Shown: positions 5,617-12,840, counted from the stretch's first letter. The stretch is DNA of 13,065 nt from an uncultured Ruminococcus sp. (GCA_900545285.1 UQYK01000053.1:1-13065), one strand, 5' to 3'. Notes: a model not told the origin generated them from the letters alone. Numbers and translations are program-made.

Positions 5617-6906
5617 CTATGATTTTGAGGGGGTGCAGTACATCACAATATTCACGGTGAACACATGATCTGTGTGCTCAAATTCCATGATTCCGTGATA
5701 CGGTTCCAGCACCTTTTTGATGTTATGAAGACCATATCCATGCTGTTCCCGATTGCTCTTCGTAGTGAGAAAGTGTCCGTTCCATTCCCGCAGCTTTCCG
5801 CTGTAGCTATTCTCAACTGTGATAAACAGCATCCCCTTTTCATAGGATACCTGCACCGAAATAAAAGCGCCTTCTGTCTTCTGTGACGCAGCTGTAATTG
5901 CATTGTCCAGCAAGTTTCCTAAAATCACCATCATATCAGATGCGTCCAGTTTCAGGTCATGCGGCACACTGCTGTTGCAGCTGACCTGGATATTTTTTTG
6001 TCTGGCCTGAGACAGTTTCAGATTTAAAATAGAATCCAGTGCAATCTGATCTGTCTGACTGAACGGTGTATTCTCTTCAAACTTCTGCTCGATTTTAGAG
6101 ATGCATTCGACAACCTCTTTCCCCGGATCCTGTTTCAGCAATGAGTAGATCATATCCAGCTGATTGCGAATGTCATGGCGAAAAGCACTCAGTTCCTGTT
6201 CTGACTGCTGCATATACTGACACTGGTTGTAGTAGCACTCTTTCTCCTCCTCCAACAGCGTGGCCTGGAGCTTGGCATTATAAGTTGAAACCAGTGCGTC
6301 ATACAAATAAAATGTACAGCCGTTAATAAACAGAAAAACAACAATGACTACGACAGCCATACTCTGTGTAATGCCAGAATAATGCAGAATCAGCAAAATT
6401 GCTGCAATGGATGTAATGGGGATACCGGCAATCATCAGCCAGAGCCGTTTCGGAATCGAAACGCTTTTCCGCATATTTTTCAAATGGCAGACGATCAGTG
6501 AAGTCATAAACGTCAAAAGATTTGTGACCACCAAACCCGGTATATTGCCATAAGTACCGGTCTGAAAGGCAGATGCACCGATGTAATTGGTTGCAGCAGC
6601 ACAGACGGATTCCAGCGCAATCATACAGAAAAATGTCAGACCAACTGCCGTAATGCGTTTCCAAAAGCTTGCGCGATATTGCAGGGAGATCACAAACAAT
6701 GCTGCAATATTTGCTGCCAGATTGACAATGGGATAATTCATCCAGAAATATACCACAGAGGTGAAGATCGGATATGCAAAATACAAGCACCAGAGCCAGC
6801 GTGGTTTTCGTTTCTCCACATTGTCGAAAAAAGCCTGCATGAAATGATGCAGATAGAGCATTGCGAAAAAATTAAAAATGGTCTGTGTAATATCAAATGT
6901 GGTCAT
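5617..6906 (-). CDS. agrC: AgrC-type receptor histidine kinase
   Basis: Protein of 429 residues: a polytopic N-terminal sensor with about six hydrophobic segments (within 1-202), a coiled linker (about 208-240) and a C-terminal GHKL kinase. The phosphoacceptor is H244 in FRHDIRNQLDMI, the AgrC/HPK10-type H-box. The N-box is GNLLDNA (330-336), and the ATP-lid G-box is HGYGLHNI (389-396). In this family the membrane domain binds the cyclic peptide and the kinase phosphorylates AgrA. ATG 6906 is chosen because it forms an ATGA overlap with the agrA stop (TGA 6905-6903), implying translational coupling. A start 11 codons upstream, inside agrA, is less likely. No strong terminator separates it from agrDB, so some read-through is possible. 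Confidence 0.93.
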   Translation of the reverse strand: MTTFDITQTIFNFFAMLYLHHFMQAFFDNVEKRKPRWLWCLYFAYPIFTSVVYFWMNYPIVNLAANIAALFVISLQYRASFWKRITAVGLTFFCMIALESVCAAATNYIGASAFQTGTYGNIPGLVVTNLLTFMTSLIVCHLKNMRKSVSIPKRLWLMIAGIPITSIAAILLILHYSGITQSMAVVVIVVFLFINGCTFYLYDALVSTYNAKLQATLLEEEKECYYNQCQYMQQSEQELSAFRHDIRNQLDMIYSLLKQDPGKEVVECISKIEQKFEENTPFSQTDQIALDSILNLKLSQARQKNIQVSCNSSVPHDLKLDASDMMVILGNLLDNAITAASQKTEGAFISVQVSYEKGMLFITVENSYSGKLREWNGHFLTTKSNREQHGYGLHNIKKVLEPYHGIMEFEHTDHVFTVNIVMYCTPSKS

Positions 6907-7640
6907 ATGTGCCGCTTTCCCTTTCTGGCATTCTGCCATTCCATCCGCTTTTTACAGATATCTACTCTTCGGGAGGAACCAATGGGAAGCACTGTGTCAT
7001 CATACAGCGTCACCTGATCATATTCAAAAATTTTCACATATTCCGGATTGACCAGATAAGAACGGTGAATGTACAAAAACGAATCCTTTCGCAGCTGTTT
7101 GTCGATTTCCCGTAAAGAGCCATGGAAAGAAACGATTCCGGAATTCGTATGCATCATAACTTCTTTATTTAAAACGCTGAAATACCAGATTTCGCTTACT
7201 TTTATTTTAATGGTATCGCCACCCTGCTGATAAAAAAAGCTGTCAGTCCAGCGGCCGGAAATTTTCAGGTATCGTGTCATGACACGTTCCAGATCTATTT
7301 CCGAAAACGGCTTAATCAAAAAGTCCAGGGGATGCACATCATGCAAAGAAAGACTGTAGGAGCTTTTTCCAGAAATAAAGACAATCTGCTGCAATTCATC
7401 CTTTTTCTCATAACGAATATAATTGGCAAGATCAATTCCGGATTTCTGATCCAATTCAACATCCAAAAAGATCAGATCATAAACCTCATGATTCTGTTGA
7501 ATGGCCTGCAAAAATGCGTCACTGGACGTATAAGGCTCTACCTCAATCTCTTGGTTATATTTCAGTTCAAATTGATGCAGACAAGACTCAATATGCGCAC
7601 AAATTTCTATATTATCATCAATCACTGTAACACGAATCAT
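6903..7640 (-). CDS. agrA: AgrA-type LytTR response regulator
   Basis: Cytoplasmic DNA-binding response regulator of 245 residues. Residues 1-122 form the receiver with acidic D8-D9, phospho-acceptor D60 (LIFLDVEL), the switch S90 (FISGKS) and K110 (FLIKPF). Residues about 133-232 form the LytTR DNA-binding domain with FLYIHRSYLVNPEYV and LPIGSSRR. LytTR proteins bind short direct repeats and activate transcription; the repeats at 5544-5580 are the obvious local target. ATG 7640 is chosen over an in-frame upstream TTG because AAAGGAAG lies 10 nt upstream and the receiver begins with MIRVTVIDD. It is the first gene of the agrA-agrC transcription unit. Classical agr operons have agrA last. Confidence 0.93.
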   Translation of the reverse strand: MIRVTVIDDNIEICAHIESCLHQFELKYNQEIEVEPYTSSDAFLQAIQQNHEVYDLIFLDVELDQKSGIDLANYIRYEKKDELQQIVFISGKSSYSLSLHDVHPLDFLIKPFSEIDLERVMTRYLKISGRWTDSFFYQQGGDTIKIKVSEIWYFSVLNKEVMMHTNSGIVSFHGSLREIDKQLRKDSFLYIHRSYLVNPEYVKIFEYDQVTLYDDTVLPIGSSRRVDICKKRMEWQNARKGKRHI

Positions 7641-7681
7641 ATATTTCACACTTCCTTTCAAATCTATCCTGACAAAAACAA

Positions 7682-7698
7682 GCACAATCTATTTGTGC
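7682..7698. repeat. Short hairpin in the agrA leader
   Basis: GCACAA and TTGTGC flank a 5-nt loop between the agrA promoter region and its ribosome binding site. It could be a small operator or a leader stem; no function is assigned. Confidence 0.35.
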
Positions 7699-7723
7699 CC
7701 GGATATGGCGCAGGTTCTGACAG

Positions 7724-7772
7724 ATTATACATACCCTAGTGTAATCATACCACAATTTTTTCCAAAAATCAA
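7724..7772 (-). promoter_or_regulatory. Promoter region of agrAC
   Basis: Two overlapping candidates are present on the minus strand. One is TTGATT (7772-7767), 17 bp, TATGAT (7749-7744). The other is a perfect -10 TATAAT (7729-7724), preceded by TATG and lacking a good -35. The first has the better pair of boxes and the second the better -10. Both lie 85-135 bp before agrA. Confidence 0.6.
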
Positions 7773-7807
7773 GACGATTTTCCAAAACCATTCCGGTGCT
7801 CTTTTCA

Positions 7808-7836
7808 TTGACAAATGTGAAAAACCATGGTACGAT
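7808..7836 (+). promoter_or_regulatory. Promoter of the flavoprotein gene
   Basis: TTGACA (7808-7813), a perfect -35, and TACGAT (7831-7836) are separated by 17 bp. The promoter is divergent from the agrA promoters. The leader is about 85 nt. Confidence 0.75.
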
Positions 7837-7884
7837 AAAAACATAACTTGTATCTGTCAAATTGCGTGGGTTCCCTCCGCTTTT

Positions 7885-7896
7885 ATGGCATGCCAT
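7885..7896. repeat. 12-bp perfect palindrome in the flavoprotein leader
   Basis: ATGGCATGCCAT is fully self-complementary and lies about 45 nt after the predicted start and 31 nt before the start codon. It could be an operator for an unidentified regulator. Confidence 0.4.
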
Positions 7897-7927
7897 ATCA
7901 AACAGATCCCAGAAAGGAGATTTCTTC

Positions 7928-8497
7928 TTGCAGACCACACTTATTTTAAATGGCTCACCCCATCCAAATGGGGACACTGCACACGCCCTGCAATTTCTAA
8001 CTGCGCACCTTAACGGAAGAGTGAAACAAATTTCGGCCTATATTGCGAAAGTTGCTCCCTGTACCGATTGCCGCCGCTGCAAAATCCAGGCAGGCTGTGC
8101 AATTGAAGACGAGATGCAACAGATCTATCCTCTTCTGGAAAGCTGTGATAATCTTGTTCTCGCCTCGCCGCTACATTTTTCGGAACTGACCGGGCCGCTT
8201 CTCTCCCTTTGCAGCCGGCTGCAAACGTATTTTTCCGCTGCATATTTTCGAAATGCGCCATCTCCGTGCAAACCCAAGAAAGCTTCTGTTCTGCTGGTCG
8301 GCGGCGGCACCGGAAACCCGGAAAAAGCCTACAGCACCGCCCGATGTGTTTTTCGCTGTCTCCATGTACAGGAATGCTATCCTATGACATGTTGTCATGC
8401 AACTGATCATATGCCAGTTCTGGAAGATGCCCTTTTTCTCCGAAATTTACGAGAAATGGCCGATTTCTTGAATACACCACTTCAATCTCAAACATAA
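7928..8497 (+). CDS. Flavodoxin-fold NAD(P)H-dependent oxidoreductase, possibly an iron-sulfur flavoprotein
   Basis: Protein of 189 residues. The N-terminal beta strand and phosphate loop LILNGSPHPNGDTA (5-18) is the FMN-binding loop of the flavodoxin-like FMN reductase family. ASPLHFSELTGPLLSLCSRLQ (79-99) is the second FMN-contacting segment. Four cysteines, C45, C48, C51 and C57 (Cx2Cx2Cx5C), match the compact cysteine motif of iron-sulfur flavoproteins, so a 4Fe-4S cluster is possible. Family members transfer electrons from reduced pyridine nucleotides or ferredoxin to small acceptors; the substrate here is unknown. The start is TTG 7928 with AAAGGAG 8 nt upstream, and the beta strand begins directly after it. 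An in-frame TTG at 7862 lacks a site. It is a single gene with its own promoter, ending at a terminator shared with the convergent operon. A further Cys-rich patch (CYPMTCCH, 150-157) is unusual. Confidence 0.82.
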   Translation: MQTTLILNGSPHPNGDTAHALQFLTAHLNGRVKQISAYIAKVAPCTDCRRCKIQAGCAIEDEMQQIYPLLESCDNLVLASPLHFSELTGPLLSLCSRLQTYFSAAYFRNAPSPCKPKKASVLLVGGGTGNPEKAYSTARCVFRCLHVQECYPMTCCHATDHMPVLEDALFLRNLREMADFLNTPLQSQT

Positions 8498-8500
8498 AAA

Positions 8501-8560
8501 AGAGTGTGCTCCCTCCGCATACCTGTGCGGTTTCTCACCGTTGGAACACACTCTCTTTTT
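8501..8560. terminator. Bidirectional terminator overlapping the 3' end of the yolD-like gene
   Basis: AGAGTGTGCTCC (8501-8512) pairs with GGAACACACTCT (8543-8554) with one mismatch. A second internal hairpin, CCGCA-TACCTG-TGCGG, lies in the loop. T-rich tracts follow on both strands (CTTTTT on plus, seven T on minus). The last six codons and stop of the minus-strand yolD-like gene (stop 8537-8535) lie inside it. Confidence 0.8.
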
Positions 8561-8978
8561 CTATTTGTATACTCCAAATGGAATCCAGCGGAATTTCGCG
8601 GTATCCATCCAGCGTCAAAACGCGGTGATATACATCCACTTTCCTCACAATTCCATAAGCTGTCATATATGCACCACCGCTCTTTTTCAAATCCGGTAAA
8701 AAATAAATCACGGTGACAGATGGCTTTTCCGGCAAGTGTTCCATAATCTCATGCAGGCACTGATTTAACAGCATGGCACGGTCTTCTGTCAATTCGATAG
8801 GAGCATATGTCCTTCTTCCACTTTCCGCAATAGCCGCATCGTAACCAGTCAGCGCCGCAAATGGCGAAAACTGCGCCGCACGATCTCTCCGCGGCATAGC
8901 CGCATGTTTTTGTGAGACCGGATGCGGCAGGTACAGCATATCCTGATATAACTGCATTCCGGCAGCTTCTTTTTTCAT
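8535..8978 (-). CDS. YolD-like family protein, partner of the Y-family polymerase
   Basis: Protein of 147 residues with the YolD-family signature MPRRDRAAQFSPFAALTGYD (28-47) followed by a helical stretch and a C-terminal beta-rich half (about 86-140, SVTVIYFLPD ... REIPLDSIWSIQ). YolD-like proteins are regularly encoded next to UvrX/YqjW-type Y-family polymerases in Firmicutes and have been proposed to act as UmuD-like partners; the biochemical role is not established. The ATG at 8978 has GAGG 7 nt upstream and lies 18 bp after the polymerase stop codon, so it is the last gene of the four-gene operon. The first 27 residues are not conserved in a recognisable way, and initiation at M8 is less likely because no comparable ribosome binding site precedes it. 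Confidence 0.88.
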   Translation of the reverse strand: MKKEAAGMQLYQDMLYLPHPVSQKHAAMPRRDRAAQFSPFAALTGYDAAIAESGRRTYAPIELTEDRAMLLNQCLHEIMEHLPEKPSVTVIYFLPDLKKSGGAYMTAYGIVRKVDVYHRVLTLDGYREIPLDSIWSIQIEKESVFQR

Positions 8979-8996
8979 ACAGCCACCTCTTCACAT

Positions 8997-10478
8997 TCAT
9001 GCGCGATGTCCGCCCACTTGTCCGTTTCGTTCCCTTGCTGTGGCACCCTCCTGAAAATTCATCCCCTTCAGGATTGCATTTTTCCCGTATCGTCCCTTAA
9101 TTGCAAGCAACGTTTTTTGCAGACGATGTTCCCTTTCCAACGCCATTTTTCGGTGTTCCTGTGCCTGCTGTATAGCTGTGGCATCCTCAAATAAATTCAG
9201 CTGCACCGGCCTTTCCTCCGGCACTTCCACTGCCGGAATCACATGATTTGCCACAACATACATACGCCGCACCATCAATTTTTCATCCGTAATCTGGTCA
9301 AACAGCTCCAGCACCGCTTTCAGGATCTCCTGGAAGGAATCGGTCGTATACTCCAGCTTTCGGGAGCCGTGTGCCTGTTTGGGGATTTTCTTTCCATAGC
9401 GATCCTTCTGTAAAATACCATGGTAATCATCCGGCACAGAGGCACCATCATAGCCAACTGTCAATGTTACCTGATCCGCAGCAAGGCCTTTTTCCACCAA
9501 ATCCAATACCAGCTGATCCGTCATTTCCTTCACAATCAGCCGCGCCTTGGAACGGGAATACGGACAGGATAAAACCTGTCCCTGACTGATGCTGTGATTT
9601 TCCGGACGATACGCCTTAATATCTGCAATGGTACACGGCTCCCATCCCCATGCATGATCAATCAACAGCTCCGCATTCACGCCAAACAGACGATACAGCT
9701 TGTCTTCATTCTGCAAAGAACAGCGCGCAATGTCCCCCATGGTATACAAATAGGAATCCGACAGTTTCTTCTGATAGCCGTTTCCGATTCGCCAGAAATC
9801 CGTAAGGGGCTGATGATCCCACAGCTGCTTCCGATACGAAATCTCATCCAGCTGCGCAATTCGTACCCCGTCCTGATCCGCCGGCATATGCTTTGCCACG
9901 ATGTCCATAGCTACCTTCGCCAAATACAGATTACTCCCGATCCCGACGGTTGCCGTAATCCCGGTCTCGCGCAGCACTGCCTTTATCATGCGTTCTGCCA
10001 ATGCACGCGGCGTACAGTGATACATCTTGAGATAGCTGGAAATATCGATAAACACCTCATCAATGGAATACACGTGGATATCTTCCGGCGCAACATACCG
10101 CAAATAAATTTGATAAATCTGCGTGCTAATCTGTATATAGTGCGCCATTTGCGGCGGCGCTACCAGATATTGCAGCTGTAGCGATGCATCTGTTTTCAGC
10201 GCCTTAGCAGATGCAGACGCCCCGGAAAACGCATGATACCCATTTTTCCGCAGTCGCTCCCGATTGATCATCTCGGCCTTCTGCATGACTTCAAACAACC
10301 GCACGCGTCCCGGAATCCCATAAGCCTTTAAAGCCGGCGTTACTGCAAGGCAAATGGTTTTTTCGGTTCGCTTTTCATCCGCCACCACCAAATGGGTATC
10401 AAGCGGATCCAATCCGCGTTCTACACACTCCACCGAAGCGTAAAAGCTCTTTAAATCAATTGCGAGGTACACAGACAT
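8997..10478 (-). CDS. Y-family (translesion) DNA polymerase, UvrX/UmuC-like
   Basis: Protein of 493 residues, longer than the roughly 420 usual for UmuC or UvrX because of a C-terminal extension. The palm has catalytic D8 in LAIDLKSFYASVE (5-17) and D140/E141 in YSIDEVFIDIS. Lysine replaces the second Asp of DinB-type sequences, as in UvrX-type proteins. Y13 is in the steric-gate position. TVGIGSNLYLAKVAMD (177-192) is the conserved palm/fingers-linked segment, and the little-finger domain spans about 295-415. QLNLF (426-430) is an excellent beta-clamp-binding motif. The C-terminus ends in YGKNAILKG and ERNGQVGGHRA, a tail common in this group. These polymerases copy past lesions and raise mutation rates. 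The ATG has GAGGAG 6 nt upstream, overlapping the end of the peptidase gene 10 bp away, so tight co-expression with the repressor/peptidase pair is likely. Confidence 0.94.
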   Translation of the reverse strand: MSVYLAIDLKSFYASVECVERGLDPLDTHLVVADEKRTEKTICLAVTPALKAYGIPGRVRLFEVMQKAEMINRERLRKNGYHAFSGASASAKALKTDASLQLQYLVAPPQMAHYIQISTQIYQIYLRYVAPEDIHVYSIDEVFIDISSYLKMYHCTPRALAERMIKAVLRETGITATVGIGSNLYLAKVAMDIVAKHMPADQDGVRIAQLDEISYRKQLWDHQPLTDFWRIGNGYQKKLSDSYLYTMGDIARCSLQNEDKLYRLFGVNAELLIDHAWGWEPCTIADIKAYRPENHSISQGQVLSCPYSRSKARLIVKEMTDQLVLDLVEKGLAADQVTLTVGYDGASVPDDYHGILQKDRYGKKIPKQAHGSRKLEYTTDSFQEILKAVLELFDQITDEKLMVRRMYVVANHVIPAVEVPEERPVQLNLFEDATAIQQAQEHRKMALEREHRLQKTLLAIKGRYGKNAILKGMNFQEGATARERNGQVGGHRA

Positions 10479-10488
10479 CTCATTCTCC

Positions 10489-11040
10489 TCAGAAATTTTC
10501 CATACCAGTCAGATCTGCCTGAAGGCAGGCTGCATCTGGGGTTTCTGTTGAAAAAAGCGGTATCCCGGCTTCCTGAAGAATCTGCACCTTATATCCCACA
10601 AATGCCTCCGGAACTTTCAGACAGGCAGCAACGCCTGCCGCCGAATACCCCTGCTGAATCAGCTCTAAAATCGCATCATCTTCTATGAGGCCTTCTGACG
10701 CAAAATAATTTGCCCTGGTTTCACTGTGTGAAACAGCATGAAACGGATCATACTCCCCGATACAAGTGCCATCCTTCAGCTGCTGTGCATCCAGGATCAC
10801 ATGCCCCAACTCATGCCATGCGATTAACTCCTGGAGATATGCTGGAAGATTTTGATTGACAGAGATAAAAAACTGACCGAAAAAGCAGGTGCAATACCCT
10901 TTTAAACCGGATCCGGCACTGCCGTAGTCATCAAAGGAATACAGCACTTCCAGCTTGTCCAGAATCTCCCAGATATCTGTTGTTCCGCAGTATTCCAAAA
11001 TCGCATCTGCCTTTTCTGCCGCAACTTGCATTTCTAACAT
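10489..11040 (-). CDS. ImmA/IrrE-family metallo-endopeptidase
   Basis: Protein of 183 residues. HELGH (76-80) is the zinc-binding and catalytic motif, and the third ligand is probably E107 in SETRANYFA (106-114), the usual ExxAxxFA second motif of this family. Family members cleave XRE-type repressors encoded next to them: ImmA cleaves ImmR in ICEBs1, and IrrE cleaves DdrO in Deinococcus. The substrate here is most likely the XRE protein encoded 15 bp upstream. ATG 11040 is chosen because GGAGG lies 6 nt upstream. An upstream in-frame TTG (11055) is itself part of the ribosome binding region, so it is rejected. The C-terminal 40 residues include a helix-turn-helix-like stretch, GYSAAGVAACLKVPEAFVGYKV (131-152), often seen in this family. 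Confidence 0.9.
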   Translation of the reverse strand: MLEMQVAAEKADAILEYCGTTDIWEILDKLEVLYSFDDYGSAGSGLKGYCTCFFGQFFISVNQNLPAYLQELIAWHELGHVILDAQQLKDGTCIGEYDPFHAVSHSETRANYFASEGLIEDDAILELIQQGYSAAGVAACLKVPEAFVGYKVQILQEAGIPLFSTETPDAACLQADLTGMENF

Positions 11041-11055
11041 GGCCGACCTCCGCAA

Positions 11056-11517
11056 TTAATTCTCATCCTGCATGGCATCCATTTCGTTTTCCGAAGCCTG
11101 TTCCCGGCACTTGAGATACGCTTCATACAGCGACTGAAAAAAGGCATCCTTGGACTCCTGGGGCAGTTCTCCTCCGGCAAACAATGCTGTACTGCGTTCC
11201 CGTAAAAATTCCATTTCCTTTTTTGCCAGCGACGCCGCAGAAGCAGGGGCTTCCTGCACCGGAACCGGTTCTGTCTGTGCAGAAGTAATGCCGTTAAAAA
11301 CGGACAGTATTGAGTCATACTGATCTTCTGCCAAATATGCCAGCGGTAGTTCCAGTTTTTCTGCAAATTCCTGCATTTTCGCCCGATGCGGCCGCCGTCC
11401 GGCTGTTTCATAGGCCAGAACCATCCGTTGTGAAACCCCCAGCAGATTTCCCATTTCCGTCTGCGTCAGTCCTCTCTTTTTTCGTTCTGCTTTGATTTTT
11501 TGTGCAAATGTTTTCAT
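11056..11517 (-). CDS. XRE-family (Cro/CI) transcriptional repressor, ImmR/DdrO-like
   Basis: Protein of 153 residues. The N-terminal helix-turn-helix spans about 6-61 (KIKAERKKRGLTQTEMGNLL, then GVSQRMVLAYETAGRRPH). A flexible Pro/Ala/Val-rich linker (about 78-98) leads to a helical C-terminal region (about 99-140) with FAGGELPQESKDAFFQSLYE, the type of short C-terminal domain found in repressors paired with ImmA/IrrE peptidases. The linker or the C-terminal domain would be the likely cleavage target. It is the first gene of the operon and probably represses its own promoter through the inverted repeat at 11613-11636. The ATG at 11517 has AAAGGAT 10 nt upstream. Binding to these sites has not been shown. 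Confidence 0.9.
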   Translation of the reverse strand: MKTFAQKIKAERKKRGLTQTEMGNLLGVSQRMVLAYETAGRRPHRAKMQEFAEKLELPLAYLAEDQYDSILSVFNGITSAQTEPVPVQEAPASAASLAKKEMEFLRERSTALFAGGELPQESKDAFFQSLYEAYLKCREQASENEMDAMQDEN

Positions 11518-11539
11518 CTGTTACTTCATCCTTTCTTAT

Positions 11540-11549
11540 AATAGGAAAT
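11540..11549. promoter_or_regulatory. Third copy of the operator half-site in the operon leader
   Basis: AATAGGAAAT occurs here exactly as in the left arm of the main dyad at 11613-11622. It lies about 30-40 nt after the predicted start and just ahead of the AAAGGAT ribosome binding site. No matching second arm is present. Confidence 0.6.
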
Positions 11550-11585
11550 TTAAAGCGGAAAATACGAATCACTTTATGCAATTCT

Positions 11586-11614
11586 ATTATAACACAAGCT
11601 ATTTTTTCTGTCAA
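11586..11614 (-). promoter_or_regulatory. Promoter of the XRE-peptidase-polymerase-YolD operon
   Basis: On the minus strand a perfect TTGACA (11614-11609) and a perfect TATAAT (11591-11586) are separated by 17 bp. The start would be near 11579, with a leader of about 62 nt. Such a strong promoter needs tight repression if the polymerase is harmful, which fits the overlapping operator. Confidence 0.88.
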
Positions 11615-11636
11615 TAGGAAATTTTTATTTCCTATT
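11613..11636. promoter_or_regulatory. Operator: perfect 10-bp inverted repeat overlapping the -35 box
   Basis: AATAGGAAAT (11613-11622) and ATTTCCTATT (11627-11636) are exact inverted copies around TTTT. The left arm shares two bases with the -35 hexamer. The dimensions suit a dimeric XRE repressor, most likely the one encoded by the first gene of the operon. Confidence 0.8.
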
Positions 11637-11691
11637 TTGATTTAACACTGGAAAGAACTTTTCGCCATTCCGGATAAGGCGGTGGAATTTC

Positions 11692-11738
11692 AAAAAATAA
11701 GGCTCTGATCTGCCAAACTAAACCGACCAGAGCCTTAT
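11692..11738 (-). terminator. Intrinsic terminator of galE
   Basis: ATAAGGCTCTG (11697-11707) and CAGAGCCTTAT (11728-11738) form a perfect 11-bp stem with a 20-nt loop. On the minus strand the stem is followed by six T. It lies 42 bp after the galE stop codon. Confidence 0.87.
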
Positions 11739-11779
11739 CGTATTTTCTGAAAAGTTATTCTCATGCAAAGAGCATGTTC

Positions 11780-12799
11780 TTATTTCCGATAGCCATTGGG
11801 ATTGTTTTTCTGCCAATTCCAGGTATCTCGGCACATATCCGCCAGTGATTTTTCAGTTTTCCAGCCCAATATCCGGTTTGCCTTTTCTGCATTGGCATAG
11901 CTTTCCGGCAAATCTCCTGCTCTTCTGGCACCATAGACATGCGGAATCGGAACATGGTTCACCTGTTCAAAGGTATCTACAATTTCCGTCACGCTATAGG
12001 GCGTACCGGTTCCCAGATTGAACACCTCTACCCCATCATGCTCCAGAATATATGCAATCGCCTTAACATGACCCTTTGCCAGATCCACAACGTGAATATA
12101 GTCCCGGCGGCAGGTGCCGTCCGGTGTATCATAATCATTTCCGAAAATCGTCAGCTTTTCTCTGCGTCCCACCGCAACCTGTGCCACATACGGCATCAGA
12201 TTATTGGGGATTCCCTGAGGATCTTCACCGATTTTTCCGGAAGCATGCGCGCCAATGGGATTAAAGTACCGCAGCAACACAACTGAGAGATTGCTGTCTG
12301 CCTTTGCAGCATCTTCCAAAATCTGTTCCATCATTACTTTTGTCCATCCATACGGATTGGTACAGGTTCCACGTTTCATCTCTTCTGTGTACGGAACCGG
12401 ATTTTCTTCTCCGTAAACGGTTGCGCTGGAAGAAAAAATGATATTTCCCACATGATACTTCTGCATGCATTCCAACAAAGAAAGTGTCGTGTCAATATTA
12501 TTGCGGTAGTACAAAACCGGCTTTTCTACGGATTCTCCCACTGCTTTCAGCCCTGCAAAATGAATGACAGCATCAATTGCATTTTCCTGAAATACAGTTT
12601 CCAGTTTAGCACTGTCCTTAATATCCACCTCATATGTTTTCACACTTTTTCCGGTGATTTCTTCTACACGGCGTACTGCCTCAGGGCAGCTGTTAGAATA
12701 GTTGTCTGCAATTACTACCTGATAACCGGCATCTAACAGTTCCACAGCAGTATGTGTACCAATATATCCTGCGCCTCCGGCAAGTAAAATTGTCTTCAT
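11780..12799 (-). CDS. galE: UDP-glucose 4-epimerase
   Basis: Protein of 339 residues, full length for GalE. It interconverts UDP-glucose and UDP-galactose with tightly bound NAD, in the Leloir pathway and for supply of galactose to cell-surface polymers. It belongs to the extended short-chain dehydrogenase family. The Rossmann motif is GGAGYIG (8-14), the active-site Ser/Thr region is SSSATVYG (123-130), and the catalytic pair is Y150/K154 in YGWTK. Further GalE signatures are LRYFNPIGAH, RRDYIHVVDLAKGH and VFNLGTG. The ATG at 12799 has AAAGGAAG upstream; an in-frame ATG 8 codons earlier precedes that site and is rejected. It has its own promoter and terminator, so it is monocistronic and separate from the repressor operon. 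No other gal genes are in the window. Confidence 0.97.
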   Translation of the reverse strand: MKTILLAGGAGYIGTHTAVELLDAGYQVVIADNYSNSCPEAVRRVEEITGKSVKTYEVDIKDSAKLETVFQENAIDAVIHFAGLKAVGESVEKPVLYYRNNIDTTLSLLECMQKYHVGNIIFSSSATVYGEENPVPYTEEMKRGTCTNPYGWTKVMMEQILEDAAKADSNLSVVLLRYFNPIGAHASGKIGEDPQGIPNNLMPYVAQVAVGRREKLTIFGNDYDTPDGTCRRDYIHVVDLAKGHVKAIAYILEHDGVEVFNLGTGTPYSVTEIVDTFEQVNHVPIPHVYGARRAGDLPESYANAEKANRILGWKTEKSLADMCRDTWNWQKNNPNGYRK

Positions 12800-12840
12800 A
12801 ATCAGAACTTCCTTTCTTTGCAATCATAATATCTATGGAC

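Noticed and set aside
7843..7927. FMN riboswitch before the flavoprotein
   Set aside because: The leader is only about 85 nt and shows no multi-helix junction of the RFN type.
9594..10181. 195-codon plus-strand frame opposite the polymerase
   Set aside because: Shadow of the Y-family polymerase gene with no domain and no promoter.
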